The notes under the pieces are model-generated. The model did not search any database. It was not told the origin of the DNA and saw only the letters and a list, made by a program, of their open reading frames with translations. The translations under genes and the position numbers were made by a program. 64,000 nt of DNA from the NCBI RefSeq assembly GCF_000299875.1, contig NZ_AMRK01000001.1, positions 620,001 through 684,000 of the forward strand, given 5' to 3'. This DNA is from Celeribacter baekdonensis B30. Its GTDB lineage: Bacteria > Pseudomonadota > Alphaproteobacteria > Rhodobacterales > Rhodobacteraceae. Below are positions 7,511 to 16,518 of this stretch, in pieces. The number at the start of each line of letters is the position of its first letter. The stretch's first letter is position 1.

Positions 7511-9153
7511 CAGGCGTTCTCCTCCGTGTCTTCCATCCAGCCACGCAGGATTTCAACCGTTTCGTCCTGACGGTCTTCGATCAGTCTTTTCAGGCGCTTC
7601 ACCGGATCATTGGAAATGCCAAATTCTTCGTCGCCAAAGTCGAAATCTGAAACCACACCAAGGGTTGGTAATTCAAAGCCGCCATCAATTTCCCCATTGA
7701 GCGCGGGCACATTGGAGCGCGGCATCTCCGGCATGGGAATCGTTGCCAGCATATTGTCCATTCCGCTTCGCTCAGCGGAGTCCGTTGGGGCCGGAAGGGC
7801 AGAAGCAGTGGGTTTGGACAGGATCGGACGCAGCACAAATAGACCCAAAACCAGCGAAACAACCGCCAAAACCGCAAGTTGGATGATCGACATCAGATCA
7901 ACGTTGATCCCGGAAATCAGTGAACTCTGCGCCTCTGTTCCTGCAATGAGGAGGGGTTCGAACTCCATCGTTTTGATCGTGATCTGATCGCCACGAGCCT
8001 CATCCAATCCGATGGCGGAGGTCACAAGGGCGCTCAACGCGGCCAATTCCTCCTCGCTGCGCGGGGTCCATATGGTTTCCTCCGTATTTGGATCAACTGT
8101 TCGGATTCCATCAACCAAGACAGCAACCGTCAGTCTTTTGATCGCGCCTGGACCACGTTGAACTTCACGGCGGGTTTCCGAGACCTCATAGTTCACGCGC
8201 TCACGCGTTTCGCTGTTGTTTGAACTCGAATCACCGCCTGCGGCACTGGTCCCATTGGGCAGGTTGGAGGCGACTGTCACAGATCCATTGCCAGAATCCT
8301 GCGAAGAATTGGAACGCTCTTCGGTTTCCGAGCTGATGGCCACGCGGCCTTCCGGGTCGAATCGATGTTCGAAAATGGATTCTTGATCGGTCACCGTTTC
8401 GAGCGACACTTCAACCACGGCTTTGCCCACGCCCACGCGCGCCTCTAGCAAGCGCTGAACATTCTGGCGCAGTTCATCGGCGCGGTCTGTGCTGGACGAT
8501 GCCCCTGCTGTGGCGTCATCGCTTGATACGACCACGCCGGAGCGACCATCAATCACCGACACGTCCTCAGGGGCCAGGCCGGAGACCGCAGAGGCGACGA
8601 GATAACGAAACGCCTTGGCTTGATCCGTGGAGAGGGCGCCGCTGGTGGTGATGATTGTGACGGAGGCCGAGGCCGCGATTTGGCGTTTGAAGGGCTGCGA
8701 GGAGGGATTGGCGATCAGCACTCTTGCAGAGCGAATTTGTGGCGATGAGACAATCGTGCGCGCGATTTCGCCCTCTTTTGCACGCCAATATGCCGCGTCG
8801 AACATCTGTGACGTGGTGCCAAAGCCCGACAGGGAATCAAGCAATTCATATCCGCTGGTTGAATTCGCAGGCAGCCCTTCGGAGGCAAGCGTCATGCGCA
8901 ACTCATCTCGGGCATTCGTGGGGACAAAGATTGCGCCGCCGCGAATCTCATAGGCCACGCCTTGCGCCTCAAGCGATTGCACAACCTCGCCGGCCGCACT
9001 CGATTCGAGCCCGGAATACAAAAGCGCCATGGAAGGTTTGGTCACCATCCGAGACAGCCCGAGAATCGCGGCGAACATTAGCACAGTTGCGCCAATGACA
9101 ACCACCCGGCGTTTCGGGTCGAGGTTGGACCAAACAGAGAGGATCTGTTGCAA
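7510..9153 (-). CDS. fliF: flagellar MS-ring protein FliF
   Basis: A 547-residue protein with a first membrane helix near residues 18-38 (VVVIGATVLMFAAILGLSRM) and a second near 420-440 (IIQLAVLAVVSLVLGLFVLR). Between them lie the ring-building motifs and the YscJ/FliF signature, including ALLYSGLESSAAGEVVQSLE and ARVLIANPSSQPF. A serine/asparagine-rich stretch around 280-310 is the usual variable insert. The C-terminal cytoplasmic tail normally binds FliG. It is first in a minus-strand operon and divergent from fliL, with a CtrA-like box in between. Confidence 0.97.
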   Translation of the reverse strand: MQQILSVWSNLDPKRRVVVIGATVLMFAAILGLSRMVTKPSMALLYSGLESSAAGEVVQSLEAQGVAYEIRGGAIFVPTNARDELRMTLASEGLPANSTSGYELLDSLSGFGTTSQMFDAAYWRAKEGEIARTIVSSPQIRSARVLIANPSSQPFKRQIAASASVTIITTSGALSTDQAKAFRYLVASAVSGLAPEDVSVIDGRSGVVVSSDDATAGASSSTDRADELRQNVQRLLEARVGVGKAVVEVSLETVTDQESIFEHRFDPEGRVAISSETEERSNSSQDSGNGSVTVASNLPNGTSAAGGDSSSNNSETRERVNYEVSETRREVQRGPGAIKRLTVAVLVDGIRTVDPNTEETIWTPRSEEELAALSALVTSAIGLDEARGDQITIKTMEFEPLLIAGTEAQSSLISGINVDLMSIIQLAVLAVVSLVLGLFVLRPILSKPTASALPAPTDSAERSGMDNMLATIPMPEMPRSNVPALNGEIDGGFELPTLGVVSDFDFGDEEFGISNDPVKRLKRLIEDRQDETVEILRGWMEDTEENA

Positions 9154-9216
9154 GACGTCACTCCTTAGATGTGCGGGCTTCTGCCCCCGTCTGTTTTAAG
9201 GAATGTCTGATGAGCC

Positions 9217-9232
9217 TTAACAATCGGTTAGC
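9217..9232. promoter_or_regulatory. CtrA-like box between fliF and fliL
   Basis: The sequence TTAACAATCGGTTAGC is one base away from TTAAC-N5-GTTAAC, the form of the CtrA recognition site (TTAA-N7-TTAA) used in alphaproteobacteria. It lies in the 127-base space between the divergent fliF and fliL starts. CtrA is known to control flagellar genes in Caulobacter and in roseobacters, so this site could drive both directions. Binding is inferred from the sequence match only. Confidence 0.6.
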
Positions 9233-9280
9233 TAACTTCAGGATAAAACGGATTCGAGAAAGAAATTTTTGGATGGACCC

Positions 9281-9781
9281 ATGGCTGACGCTGAACAGCT
9301 CGACGAAGAACCAAAGAAAAAATCGAAACTCCCCCTGATCCTGGGGGTTGTCCTGATGTTGGTTTTGGGCGGCGGGGGATTTTTCGCCGTCTATTCAGGC
9401 ATGTTGTTCGGCGCTGCAGGGGGGCATGAAGAAGAGCAATTGAGCGCATTGGAGGGGGAACCACTTGCGCTTTTGCCAAGCGTCGCCTTCGTGTCTGTTG
9501 AGCCTTTGATCGTCAATCTCATTGATACCTCCGGGCGCGGTCGCCACCTGCGGTTTCAGGCGCAATTGGAAGTGCCTTTGCAGTACGAGCAAGAGGTGAT
9601 CACCCTTCTCCCCCGCGTTGTCGATATTTTGAACGGCTATCTTCGTGCGGTTGAAGTGTCAGAACTTGAAAATCCCTCTGCCTTGGTGCGGTTGCGGTCG
9701 CAGATCTTGCGGCGGGTGCAGATTGTTGCGGGTGAAGGACGGATCAAGGACGTTCTCATCATGGAATTCGTGGTAAATTGA
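9281..9781 (+). CDS. fliL: flagellar basal-body protein FliL
   Basis: A 166-residue inner-membrane protein. A charged cytoplasmic N-terminus (AEQLDEEPKKKSK) leads into one membrane helix (PLILGVVLMLVLGGGGFFAV), and a periplasmic domain with SVEPLIVNLIDTSGRGRHLR and an IKDVLIMEFVVN ending, all typical of FliL. FliL surrounds the stator and supports torque. The ATG at 9281 is preferred over a TTG at 9269. It opens the plus-strand operon that continues through motA. A second, more divergent FliL is encoded at 18769-19278. Confidence 0.95.
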   Translation: MADAEQLDEEPKKKSKLPLILGVVLMLVLGGGGFFAVYSGMLFGAAGGHEEEQLSALEGEPLALLPSVAFVSVEPLIVNLIDTSGRGRHLRFQAQLEVPLQYEQEVITLLPRVVDILNGYLRAVEVSELENPSALVRLRSQILRRVQIVAGEGRIKDVLIMEFVVN

Positions 9782-9791
9782 GGAGCCCGAT

Positions 9792-10199
9792 ATGGAACTG
9801 ATTGCTGATATCTTGATGATCGCCGGGACCTTCGCCGTGGGTGTGTATTGCGCGGTTCTTGCTCGCCGGCTCAGTCGGTTTACCGATCTTGAAAAAGGTG
9901 TTGGTGGCGCGATTGCCGTCTTGTCCGCTCAGGTGGATGATATGACCAAAACATTGATTAAAGCACAAAAAACAGCGGCGGGGTCTGCGGTGAAACTCGA
10001 AGACCTCACATCGCGCGCTGAGGATGTGTCGCGTCGTCTCGAACTGTTGATCGCCTCCATGCATGATTTGCCCGAAGCCCCGAAAGCTGGTCCAACCGTG
10101 GTTTCGTCCGTTGCTCCGCGGCCTGGTTCGGCAGATGGCAACATTGAAGGCGAAACCTTGTTTTTGAGTCAAAGAACACGCGTGGAGGCCGCAGAATGA
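9792..10199 (+). CDS. PflI-like / DUF6468-type flagellar membrane protein
   Basis: A 135-residue protein with one N-terminal membrane helix (IADILMIAGTFAVGVYCAVL), a region of likely coiled coil (LEKGVGGAIAVLSAQVDDMT onward) and a Pro/Ser-rich tail. In Caulobacter a bitopic protein, PflI, follows fliL and helps position the flagellum. The size, topology and place here agree, but the family name is my inference from layout. It overlaps the next gene by 4 bases. Confidence 0.6.
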   Translation: MELIADILMIAGTFAVGVYCAVLARRLSRFTDLEKGVGGAIAVLSAQVDDMTKTLIKAQKTAAGSAVKLEDLTSRAEDVSRRLELLIASMHDLPEAPKAGPTVVSSVAPRPGSADGNIEGETLFLSQRTRVEAAE

Positions 10200-10825
10200 A
10201 AGCGCCCAAAACAAAGGCGAAAGGCAAGACGCCCAAACGCAAAATTCGCTCAGGGCGTGGGGCTCTTTGGATCATCGCGTTGGTTTTTTTGACCTCCGCT
10301 GTGGTGCGTTTGGCGTCGGGCACCGGGGCTGCAATTGCACGGGAGGTTTCGGATCTAGCGCATGATGTGGGAACAGAATCGCATGGGGCGGCTGCTCCGG
10401 TTGCTTGTCAAACCGATGAGGAAACTCAGGCGCTGATTGCGGTACTTCTAAAGCGTGAAAAGAGTGTTAAGGAAAAAGAGCTATTGGTCGCTCAAAAAAT
10501 GAAAGAAATCGATGTCGCGAAAGCTGAAGTTCTGGAAAGCATGGGCGTTTTAGAACAAGCGGAAGCGCGTCTTGAAGCGACCATGGTCCGATCACAATCT
10601 GCGGCTGAGGATGACTTGGCAAAGCTCACAACCGTCTACGAATCGATGAAACCCAAAGAAGCGGCAGCGTTGTTTGAGGCGATGTCGCCCGATTTTGCTG
10701 CGGGTTTCTTGGGGCGTATGCGTCCAGACGCGGCCGGTGCCGTGATGGCGGGGCTTAAGCCGGAAACAGCCTACACAATTTCTGTCATTTTGGCGGGCAG
10801 AAATGCCAATGCCCCAAGTGAATAA
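10196..10825 (+). CDS. motE: MotE-like protein with coiled coil and MgtE-N/FliG-like C-terminus
   Basis: A 209-residue protein: a very basic N-terminus, one membrane helix (about 24-45, LWIIALVFLTSAVVRLASG), a long coiled coil (about 80-130, KREKSVKEKELLVAQKMKEI) and a C-terminal domain with YESMKPKEAAALFEAMSPDF and AAGFLGRMRPDAAGAVMAGL, the MgtE N-terminal/FliG-like repeat. MotE of Sinorhizobium is a periplasmic chaperone for MotC, so this protein may assist the large exported protein encoded two genes downstream. It is coupled by a 4-base overlap to the PflI-like gene. Confidence 0.78.
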   Translation: MKAPKTKAKGKTPKRKIRSGRGALWIIALVFLTSAVVRLASGTGAAIAREVSDLAHDVGTESHGAAAPVACQTDEETQALIAVLLKREKSVKEKELLVAQKMKEIDVAKAEVLESMGVLEQAEARLEATMVRSQSAAEDDLAKLTTVYESMKPKEAAALFEAMSPDFAAGFLGRMRPDAAGAVMAGLKPETAYTISVILAGRNANAPSE

Positions 10826-10901
10826 GATGCATTTGACAGACTTTTTTAAGAGGTTTGTGACAGGGTTATCTCACCTGGATTCTAGACTAAGGACATAAAA
10901 T

Positions 10902-11771
10902 ATGATCGGTATTGTTGGAATTTTGCTGATCTTTATCATGGTGTTCGGCGGCTATATTGCCGCGGGCGGCAAGCTTGGCATTATTCTCAAATCGTTGCCC
11001 TTTGAGTTCATGATGATCGGTGGTGCCGCTGCGGGGGCTTTTGTGATTTCCAATGACATATCCGGCATCAAACATACGCTGAAGGATATGGGGAAAGTTT
11101 TCAAAGGTCCAAAGTGGAAGCATGAAGATTACAAAGACCTGCTGTGTCTCTTGTTCGAATTGATCCGGCTGGCAAGACAGAACCCGGTCGGGCTTGAGGA
11201 ACATATCGAAGCGCCTGAAAACTCTTCGATATTTACGAAATACCCCAAAATTTTGAGTGACAAAGAAGCGGTCGCTCTGATCTGCGACACTTTGCGCTCG
11301 GCCTCCATGAACTATGATGATCCGCATCAAGTTGAGGAGGTACTTGAAAAGCGTCTTGAGGCGAATTTGCATCACGCCCTTCATTCGTCCCACGCGATGG
11401 CGGCGATCGGTGACGGGCTTCCCGCGCTTGGGATCGTCGCCGCCGTGCTTGGCGTTATCAAAACGATGGCGTCCATTGACCAGCCGCCAGAAATCTTGGG
11501 CAAAATGATTGGCGGGGCCCTCGTTGGAACATTCCTGGGGGTGTTTCTGGCCTATGGTCTGGTTGGGCCCTTCTCGGCAAAAATGAAGGATGTCATCGAG
11601 GAAGACGGACATTTTTACCAACTCATCAGAGAAGTGCTTGTTGCGAACCTTCACAACCATGCCACGAATATCTGTATCGAGGTTGGACGCCAAAATACAC
11701 CTGGCCATTGCCGACCAAGTTTTGCCGAGTTGGAAGAAGCCCTAAAAGAGGTCAAATCGGACGCCGCATGA
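10902..11771 (+). CDS. motA: flagellar stator protein MotA
   Basis: A 289-residue protein with four membrane helices. The first pair is near the N-terminus (GIVGILLIFIMVFGGYIAAG). The second pair holds GDGLPALGIVAAVLGVIKTM and LGKMIGGALVGTFLGVFLAY, the strongly conserved MotA block. MotA forms the proton channel with MotB, yet no motB is encoded next to it or anywhere in this window. A 76-base gap upstream contains a TTGACA at 10833-10838 that could belong to an internal promoter. The stop overlaps the next start (ATGA). Confidence 0.96.
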   Translation: MIGIVGILLIFIMVFGGYIAAGGKLGIILKSLPFEFMMIGGAAAGAFVISNDISGIKHTLKDMGKVFKGPKWKHEDYKDLLCLLFELIRLARQNPVGLEEHIEAPENSSIFTKYPKILSDKEAVALICDTLRSASMNYDDPHQVEEVLEKRLEANLHHALHSSHAMAAIGDGLPALGIVAAVLGVIKTMASIDQPPEILGKMIGGALVGTFLGVFLAYGLVGPFSAKMKDVIEEDGHFYQLIREVLVANLHNHATNICIEVGRQNTPGHCRPSFAELEEALKEVKSDAA

Positions 11772-14191
11772 TCCGCGTTTTTACCGTCATTCTTGCGATT
11801 TTCTTTTTCCCGCTGACATTGCGGGCGGAGTCGGTTGTTCTCCTGTCTGGAGAGCACGCCGATTTTTCGCGCATTGTTCTGCAGTTTCCGACTGTTGCGG
11901 ATTGGGAATTTGGACGAAAGGGCGACGATTATGAGTTTCGCGTCTCTGCGCAAGGCATCGAATTCGATGCGAAAGCTGTTTTCGACAAGATTCCCAGAAC
12001 CAGAATAACAGCCATTTCAACTGAGCCATCCAGCTTTGTCATTCGGGTTTCGGGTGCTGTACATGCCGATGCTTTTGAACTTCGGGAAGGGCGTATTGTC
12101 ATCGACATTAAAGATGGTGCGCCGAGTTCCGAGTCAAAATTTGAGCGACCTATTCCAGCCGTTGAGACAAATCAAGTCATGGAGAATGACAGTGCTTTTC
12201 CTTCTCCTCCTGGGGCCGAAACCGATGAAACATTGCAAACACTTATGCCCAGTGTGGCGGAGGTTAATGTCGCTGAGTCTATGCTGATTTCTGGCGATGG
12301 CCGCGATGATCTTGGGGGTGTGCAAGAGGATACGGTGGGTCAGGAAATTGGCCAAGACGGTTTGGAGTTCCCGATTGTGTTTGGCAACGATCAAGCCGGT
12401 GACAATCATTTTGAGCCACCACCATTATCAACCATGGGAGATTACGAAAGGGACGCGGAAAAGCGCAATCAACGCGTGGACGAACTTCAGTTGCAGTTGC
12501 TTGAACAGGTCGGGCGGGCCGTGTCTCAAGGATTGCTGGATGCGGATGTTACCCCGACTGAAACCATTGTCGAAGAGGCCCAATCCCATACACTGAATGA
12601 AGAGGACAAGACTCAGAAAACGACCCCGGAGGCCGAAGTCGAGTTCCCAAAAGCTGATCGTAGCCACGTTCGCATTCAGTCTTCAATTGATCGTGAGCAA
12701 TTGCGGTCTGCCGAGTCTGAGCGTCGCGATGAATACGACAACATCTGTCTTGAGAATACTCTGGTGGCCATTGAGGATTGGGGCGATCCATTGGATCAAG
12801 GGCTACAACTTTCAATGTTTCGTGCGGGCGCGATTGGAGAATTCGACAATCCTGATCCCGAAGGGGTCAAACGTCTGGCGAGATATTATCTTTTCCTCAC
12901 ATTTGGTGTTGAGGCGAAGTCGGTTTTAACCAATTTTGGAGTGACGGTTGAAGGGCACGATGTGCTTTGGGCTATCGCTGACATTATGGATCATGGATAC
13001 GCATCCAACGCAGGGCGTCTGGACCAACAATTTCGATGTGATGGGGAAGTAGCCTTTTGGGCTGTTATGTCCAAAGAGCACCTGAATGCTTGGGACGATT
13101 ACAACAAAGACAGTATTTTGGCGACGTTTTCCGCCCTGCCACTGCATATTCGTCGCCACCTCGGACCTGTTCTCTCAGAGCGATTTCTTGAGATCAACGA
13201 TGAGACGAGCGCGAAATACATTCAAAATGCGATTGCTCGCGCCGAAGGTGAACATGGCGATGCATTCGACCTGCTCGACGCTGAATTACAACTCGCAAAT
13301 GGCGGGACCGCAAAGGCCATTTCAACATTTGAAGATATTGTCGGTCAAGACGGCCCCATGGCGGCTGACGCTTTGGTGCGCTTGATTGAAACTAAGGCGA
13401 TATCTGGTGAAACCATTGACCGAAAGTTTGCGGAGAATGCCGAAGCCATGGCCGTAGAGTATCGTGGCAGCGCGGAAGGCCTTGCACTCCAAAACGCGGC
13501 AATCCTGGCGCGCATTCATTCTGGTGACGCGGACATTGCGCTTCGGCGCGCCCTTGATAGAGACAGGGAGACCGACACTGACAAGGAGGCTATTGACAGC
13601 TTGATGTCCGCGGCTTTGGAACAAGTGACCTCAAGCAAAAATGACATGGTTTTTTCCAAGGTCGTGATCGGAAATCTCCCAAAAATTTCCAGTGCGGCTC
13701 TCACAGATTCGGCACGTCTCAAAACAGCACAACGTCTCGTAGGTATGGGCTTTTTCGATTCTACGTTGGAGATGATGACTCTCTACTCGGGTGAGAGTGA
13801 AGACGAGGCAAAGCTGATATTGGCCAAGGCTTTTTTAGGTGTTGGAGAGTTCGACGCGGCTCTTCGATATGCCACCCAACTTTCGGGGGAAGAGGCGCGG
13901 CATGTCGCGGCAAAGGCATATTTTTATATGAATGCGCCCGAAAAGGCGCTTCAAACACTTGAAGGATTTGGCGATAGTTCTGATAAGGACACATTTGCAA
14001 TTGTGGCAGAAGACTGGAATAGCCTCGAAGGTTCTCAAAAACCTGCAATGGCTCAGTTCGCAGCATCCGTGCTGGCAACGCCGCAAATTTCTGAGAGCAA
14101 CGCTACAGGAGCGCCGAGCCTTTCGTCTGTCCAAGACATCCTTTCTTTAAGTCGCAACAAGCGCAGTGTTCTTGAGGCTGTTCTTGACTGA
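11768..14191 (+). CDS. large exported protein of the flagellar operon, function unknown
   Basis: An 807-residue protein translated from an ATG that overlaps the motA stop, with an N-terminal signal or anchor (MIRVFTVILAIFFFPLTLRA). Residues about 20-120 look like a small beta domain of AMIN type (HADFSRIVLQF, GRIVIDIKDG). Residues about 120-300 are acidic, low in order and rich in E, D, P and Q. The rest is helical with TPR-like repeats (AKAFLGVGEFDAALRYATQL, AAKAYFYMNAPEKALQTLEG). Coupling to motA and a MotE-like gene upstream suggests a periplasmic stator partner such as MotC of rhizobia, but I see no clear homology. The codons are more AT-rich than those of the housekeeping genes. Confidence 0.7.
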   Translation: MIRVFTVILAIFFFPLTLRAESVVLLSGEHADFSRIVLQFPTVADWEFGRKGDDYEFRVSAQGIEFDAKAVFDKIPRTRITAISTEPSSFVIRVSGAVHADAFELREGRIVIDIKDGAPSSESKFERPIPAVETNQVMENDSAFPSPPGAETDETLQTLMPSVAEVNVAESMLISGDGRDDLGGVQEDTVGQEIGQDGLEFPIVFGNDQAGDNHFEPPPLSTMGDYERDAEKRNQRVDELQLQLLEQVGRAVSQGLLDADVTPTETIVEEAQSHTLNEEDKTQKTTPEAEVEFPKADRSHVRIQSSIDREQLRSAESERRDEYDNICLENTLVAIEDWGDPLDQGLQLSMFRAGAIGEFDNPDPEGVKRLARYYLFLTFGVEAKSVLTNFGVTVEGHDVLWAIADIMDHGYASNAGRLDQQFRCDGEVAFWAVMSKEHLNAWDDYNKDSILATFSALPLHIRRHLGPVLSERFLEINDETSAKYIQNAIARAEGEHGDAFDLLDAELQLANGGTAKAISTFEDIVGQDGPMAADALVRLIETKAISGETIDRKFAENAEAMAVEYRGSAEGLALQNAAILARIHSGDADIALRRALDRDRETDTDKEAIDSLMSAALEQVTSSKNDMVFSKVVIGNLPKISSAALTDSARLKTAQRLVGMGFFDSTLEMMTLYSGESEDEAKLILAKAFLGVGEFDAALRYATQLSGEEARHVAAKAYFYMNAPEKALQTLEGFGDSSDKDTFAIVAEDWNSLEGSQKPAMAQFAASVLATPQISESNATGAPSLSSVQDILSLSRNKRSVLEAVLD

Positions 14192-14427
14192 AAACATGAA
14201 ACGTTTGGCTCGCGTACACTCTTTGTAAACCACGTTCACCATAGTCTCGTCGAAACAGTAGCAAGAATTGCAGCAGACAATGAGAGTATGGTTTATTTCC
14301 AAAGCGCCTGATTTTCTTTCAGACCAGAGTGTCGCAGACAGCGCTCAATCACGACGCTTCAAACCACACCTCCCAAATCGTGCAACCCAATTTCTTCGAC
14401 TGGATTTTACTTTTTTGAGGCAGCGCG
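14192..14427. other. 236-base intergenic region upstream of flhA
   Basis: No coding frame is credible here. The stretch probably holds the promoter for flhA-fliR-flhB. I looked for a full CtrA box (TTAAC-N5-GTTAAC) and for a sigma-54 GG-N10-GC element and found neither. No stem-loop with a T-run after the preceding gene is visible. Confidence 0.5.
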
Positions 14428-16518
14428 ATGACCTTTAACCTCAAAGAAATATTTAAACCCACAATTTTATTGGCGCTGGCGCTCATGGTGGTCATCGTCA
14501 TGATGGTCTTGCCAGTGCCGTCATGGATTCTCGACCTTGGGCTCGCCACAAGCTTCGCGCTGGCCATCCTGATTTTTACCGTCACGCTTTTTATTGAACG
14601 ACCGCTGGATTTTTCGGCTTTTCCCACTGTTCTTTTGGCGAGTCTGATGTTGCGCTTGTCACTCAATGTGTCCTCCACAAAGCTCATCATTGGCCAGGGC
14701 CATACCGGTACAAATGCTGCCGGAAATGTCATCGAAGGGTTTGCAAGCTTTGTGATGAGCGGTTCGGTCTTGCTTGGCTTGGTTGTCTTTACGGTCTTGT
14801 TGATTGTGAACTTTATGGTGATCACCAAAGGTGCTGGCCGGATGGCGGAGGTGGGCGCTCGGTTTGCACTGGACGGCATGCCCGGACGTCAACTTGCCAT
14901 TGATGCCGATCTTTCCGCCGGCGCGATCACCCATGAACAAGCCAAACTCCGCCGCGAGTTGGAACTGGCTGAAACCACCTTTTTTGGTTCATTGGATGGG
15001 GCTTCGAAATTTGTGAAGGGCGATGCGGTTGCGGGCCTTTTGATCACCCTTATGAATATCATTATGGGATTGGTCATTGGCGTGGTCGTGCATGGTATGC
15101 CGATTGGGAAAGCCTTTGAAACCTATGCGATTTTGACAATTGGAGATGGGTTGGTCAGTCAGATCCCTTCGGTTATCATTTCTATTGCCGCCGCACTTCT
15201 TCTCGCAAAGGGAGGGACAAGCGGCGCTGCCGATCTTGCGCTCTTCCGTCAACTGGGTAAATATCCGCCCGCGCTCTATACCGTTGCAGTGTTGATGACT
15301 CTCTTTGCGTTTGTTCCTGGCCTGCCTTTTGTGCCTTTCATCGGCGGGGCTGCGATCTTGGCTGGAAGCGCTTATTATATGGCGCGCAAGAATGACAAAG
15401 AGGCAAAAGAGCAGACGAAACAGGAGGTCAAGGCAAGCGCAGAGGCAGAAAAGCCAGAGTCCATGGGCGATATTCTGGATCTTGATGACATCCATGTTGA
15501 GTTTGCCCCAGATCTTGTCGCGATGGTTCTTGATCAACAGACAGGACTTGATGCCCGTATCGTGAACATGCGCAATCATGTTGCTACCGTGTTTGGTCTC
15601 ATTCTGCCTGAAATTCGTTTGACCGATGATCCGACCCTGCCAGCGGGCACATATGTTGTTCGAATCCAGGGGGTGGAACAGGCCCGTGACCGCTTGCGCA
15701 AAGATCAGGCTTTGGCCCTTGTCTACGGTGACGCAAATGGATTGCCTCTTGGTGAAGACGTGTCTGAGCCGGTATATGGTGCGCCTGCGCGTTGGATTGA
15801 TCCGTCCAAAAAAGAAGACGCCGCATTGATGGGATGCACGGTTGTGAGTGCGACCGAAGTCTTGGCCACGCATCTCCTCGAAGTGATCAAGCGCAATTTC
15901 CCACGTCTCTTGACGATGAAATCTCTGCGCAGATTGCTGGATGAAATGAGTAACCTGTCAGACACAAGGCGGGCTGAGGCCAACCAAAAGCTGCTCAATG
16001 ACATGATCCCAGAGCGGGTTCCGATGGATTTGTTGCTCTCCGTGCTTCGGCTGTTGCTTGAGGAGCGGGTGTCCATTCGAAACATGGCGCTGATTCTCGA
16101 GTCGGTTTCCGAAGCTCGCGGTGCCCATTCCACTGCGGAATCTATCTGTGAGCACGTTCGTCAACGCCTTGGATTTCAACTGATTTCTGAGATCAAGCGC
16201 GAAGATGGGACCCTGCCACTTTTGCAGCTCGCGCCAGAATGGGAAGATCGGTTCACGACCTACCAAATCGAGGGAGAGCGCGGGAGTACCGATGTTGCAT
16301 TGCCACCAGCAGAGTTTAACAAACTTGCCAAAACCATGGCGGATAAAATCGCCAAAGCTGGTGAAACGGGAATTTATCCGGGTATCGTGACTTCGACGCG
16401 CCGTCGGCGGTTCCTGCGCACAGTTTTGTCTGCGCAAGGCATCCACAACCCGGTTTATTCGTTTGAGGAAATCGGAACGGATGCCAAGCCCTCCCTCGTC
16501 GGATTGGTGCCCGCATGA
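14428..16518 (+). CDS. flhA: flagellar export gate protein FlhA
   Basis: At 696 residues it matches full-length FlhA: eight membrane helices in the first 320 residues, including VLLASLMLRLSLNVSSTKLI and the FHIPEP-family stretch KGAGRMAEVGARFALDGMPG, then a linker and a cytoplasmic domain (about 345-690) that docks substrates and chaperones. The conserved block GDGLVSQIPSVIISIAAALL is present. It starts an operon in which fliR and flhB follow with 4-base overlaps. Confidence 0.97.
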   Translation: MTFNLKEIFKPTILLALALMVVIVMMVLPVPSWILDLGLATSFALAILIFTVTLFIERPLDFSAFPTVLLASLMLRLSLNVSSTKLIIGQGHTGTNAAGNVIEGFASFVMSGSVLLGLVVFTVLLIVNFMVITKGAGRMAEVGARFALDGMPGRQLAIDADLSAGAITHEQAKLRRELELAETTFFGSLDGASKFVKGDAVAGLLITLMNIIMGLVIGVVVHGMPIGKAFETYAILTIGDGLVSQIPSVIISIAAALLLAKGGTSGAADLALFRQLGKYPPALYTVAVLMTLFAFVPGLPFVPFIGGAAILAGSAYYMARKNDKEAKEQTKQEVKASAEAEKPESMGDILDLDDIHVEFAPDLVAMVLDQQTGLDARIVNMRNHVATVFGLILPEIRLTDDPTLPAGTYVVRIQGVEQARDRLRKDQALALVYGDANGLPLGEDVSEPVYGAPARWIDPSKKEDAALMGCTVVSATEVLATHLLEVIKRNFPRLLTMKSLRRLLDEMSNLSDTRRAEANQKLLNDMIPERVPMDLLLSVLRLLLEERVSIRNMALILESVSEARGAHSTAESICEHVRQRLGFQLISEIKREDGTLPLLQLAPEWEDRFTTYQIEGERGSTDVALPPAEFNKLAKTMADKIAKAGETGIYPGIVTSTRRRRFLRTVLSAQGIHNPVYSFEEIGTDAKPSLVGLVPA

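Noticed and set aside
14192-14427. Possible sigma-54 promoter or CtrA box before flhA
   Set aside because: No GG-N10-GC element with the right context and no TTAAC-N5-GTTAAC were found; TAAACCACGTTCACC is only a loose resemblance with wrong spacing.
14989-15873. Minus-strand open frame of 294 codons inside flhA
   Set aside because: Antisense to the conserved FlhA membrane and linker region; no protein-like pattern.
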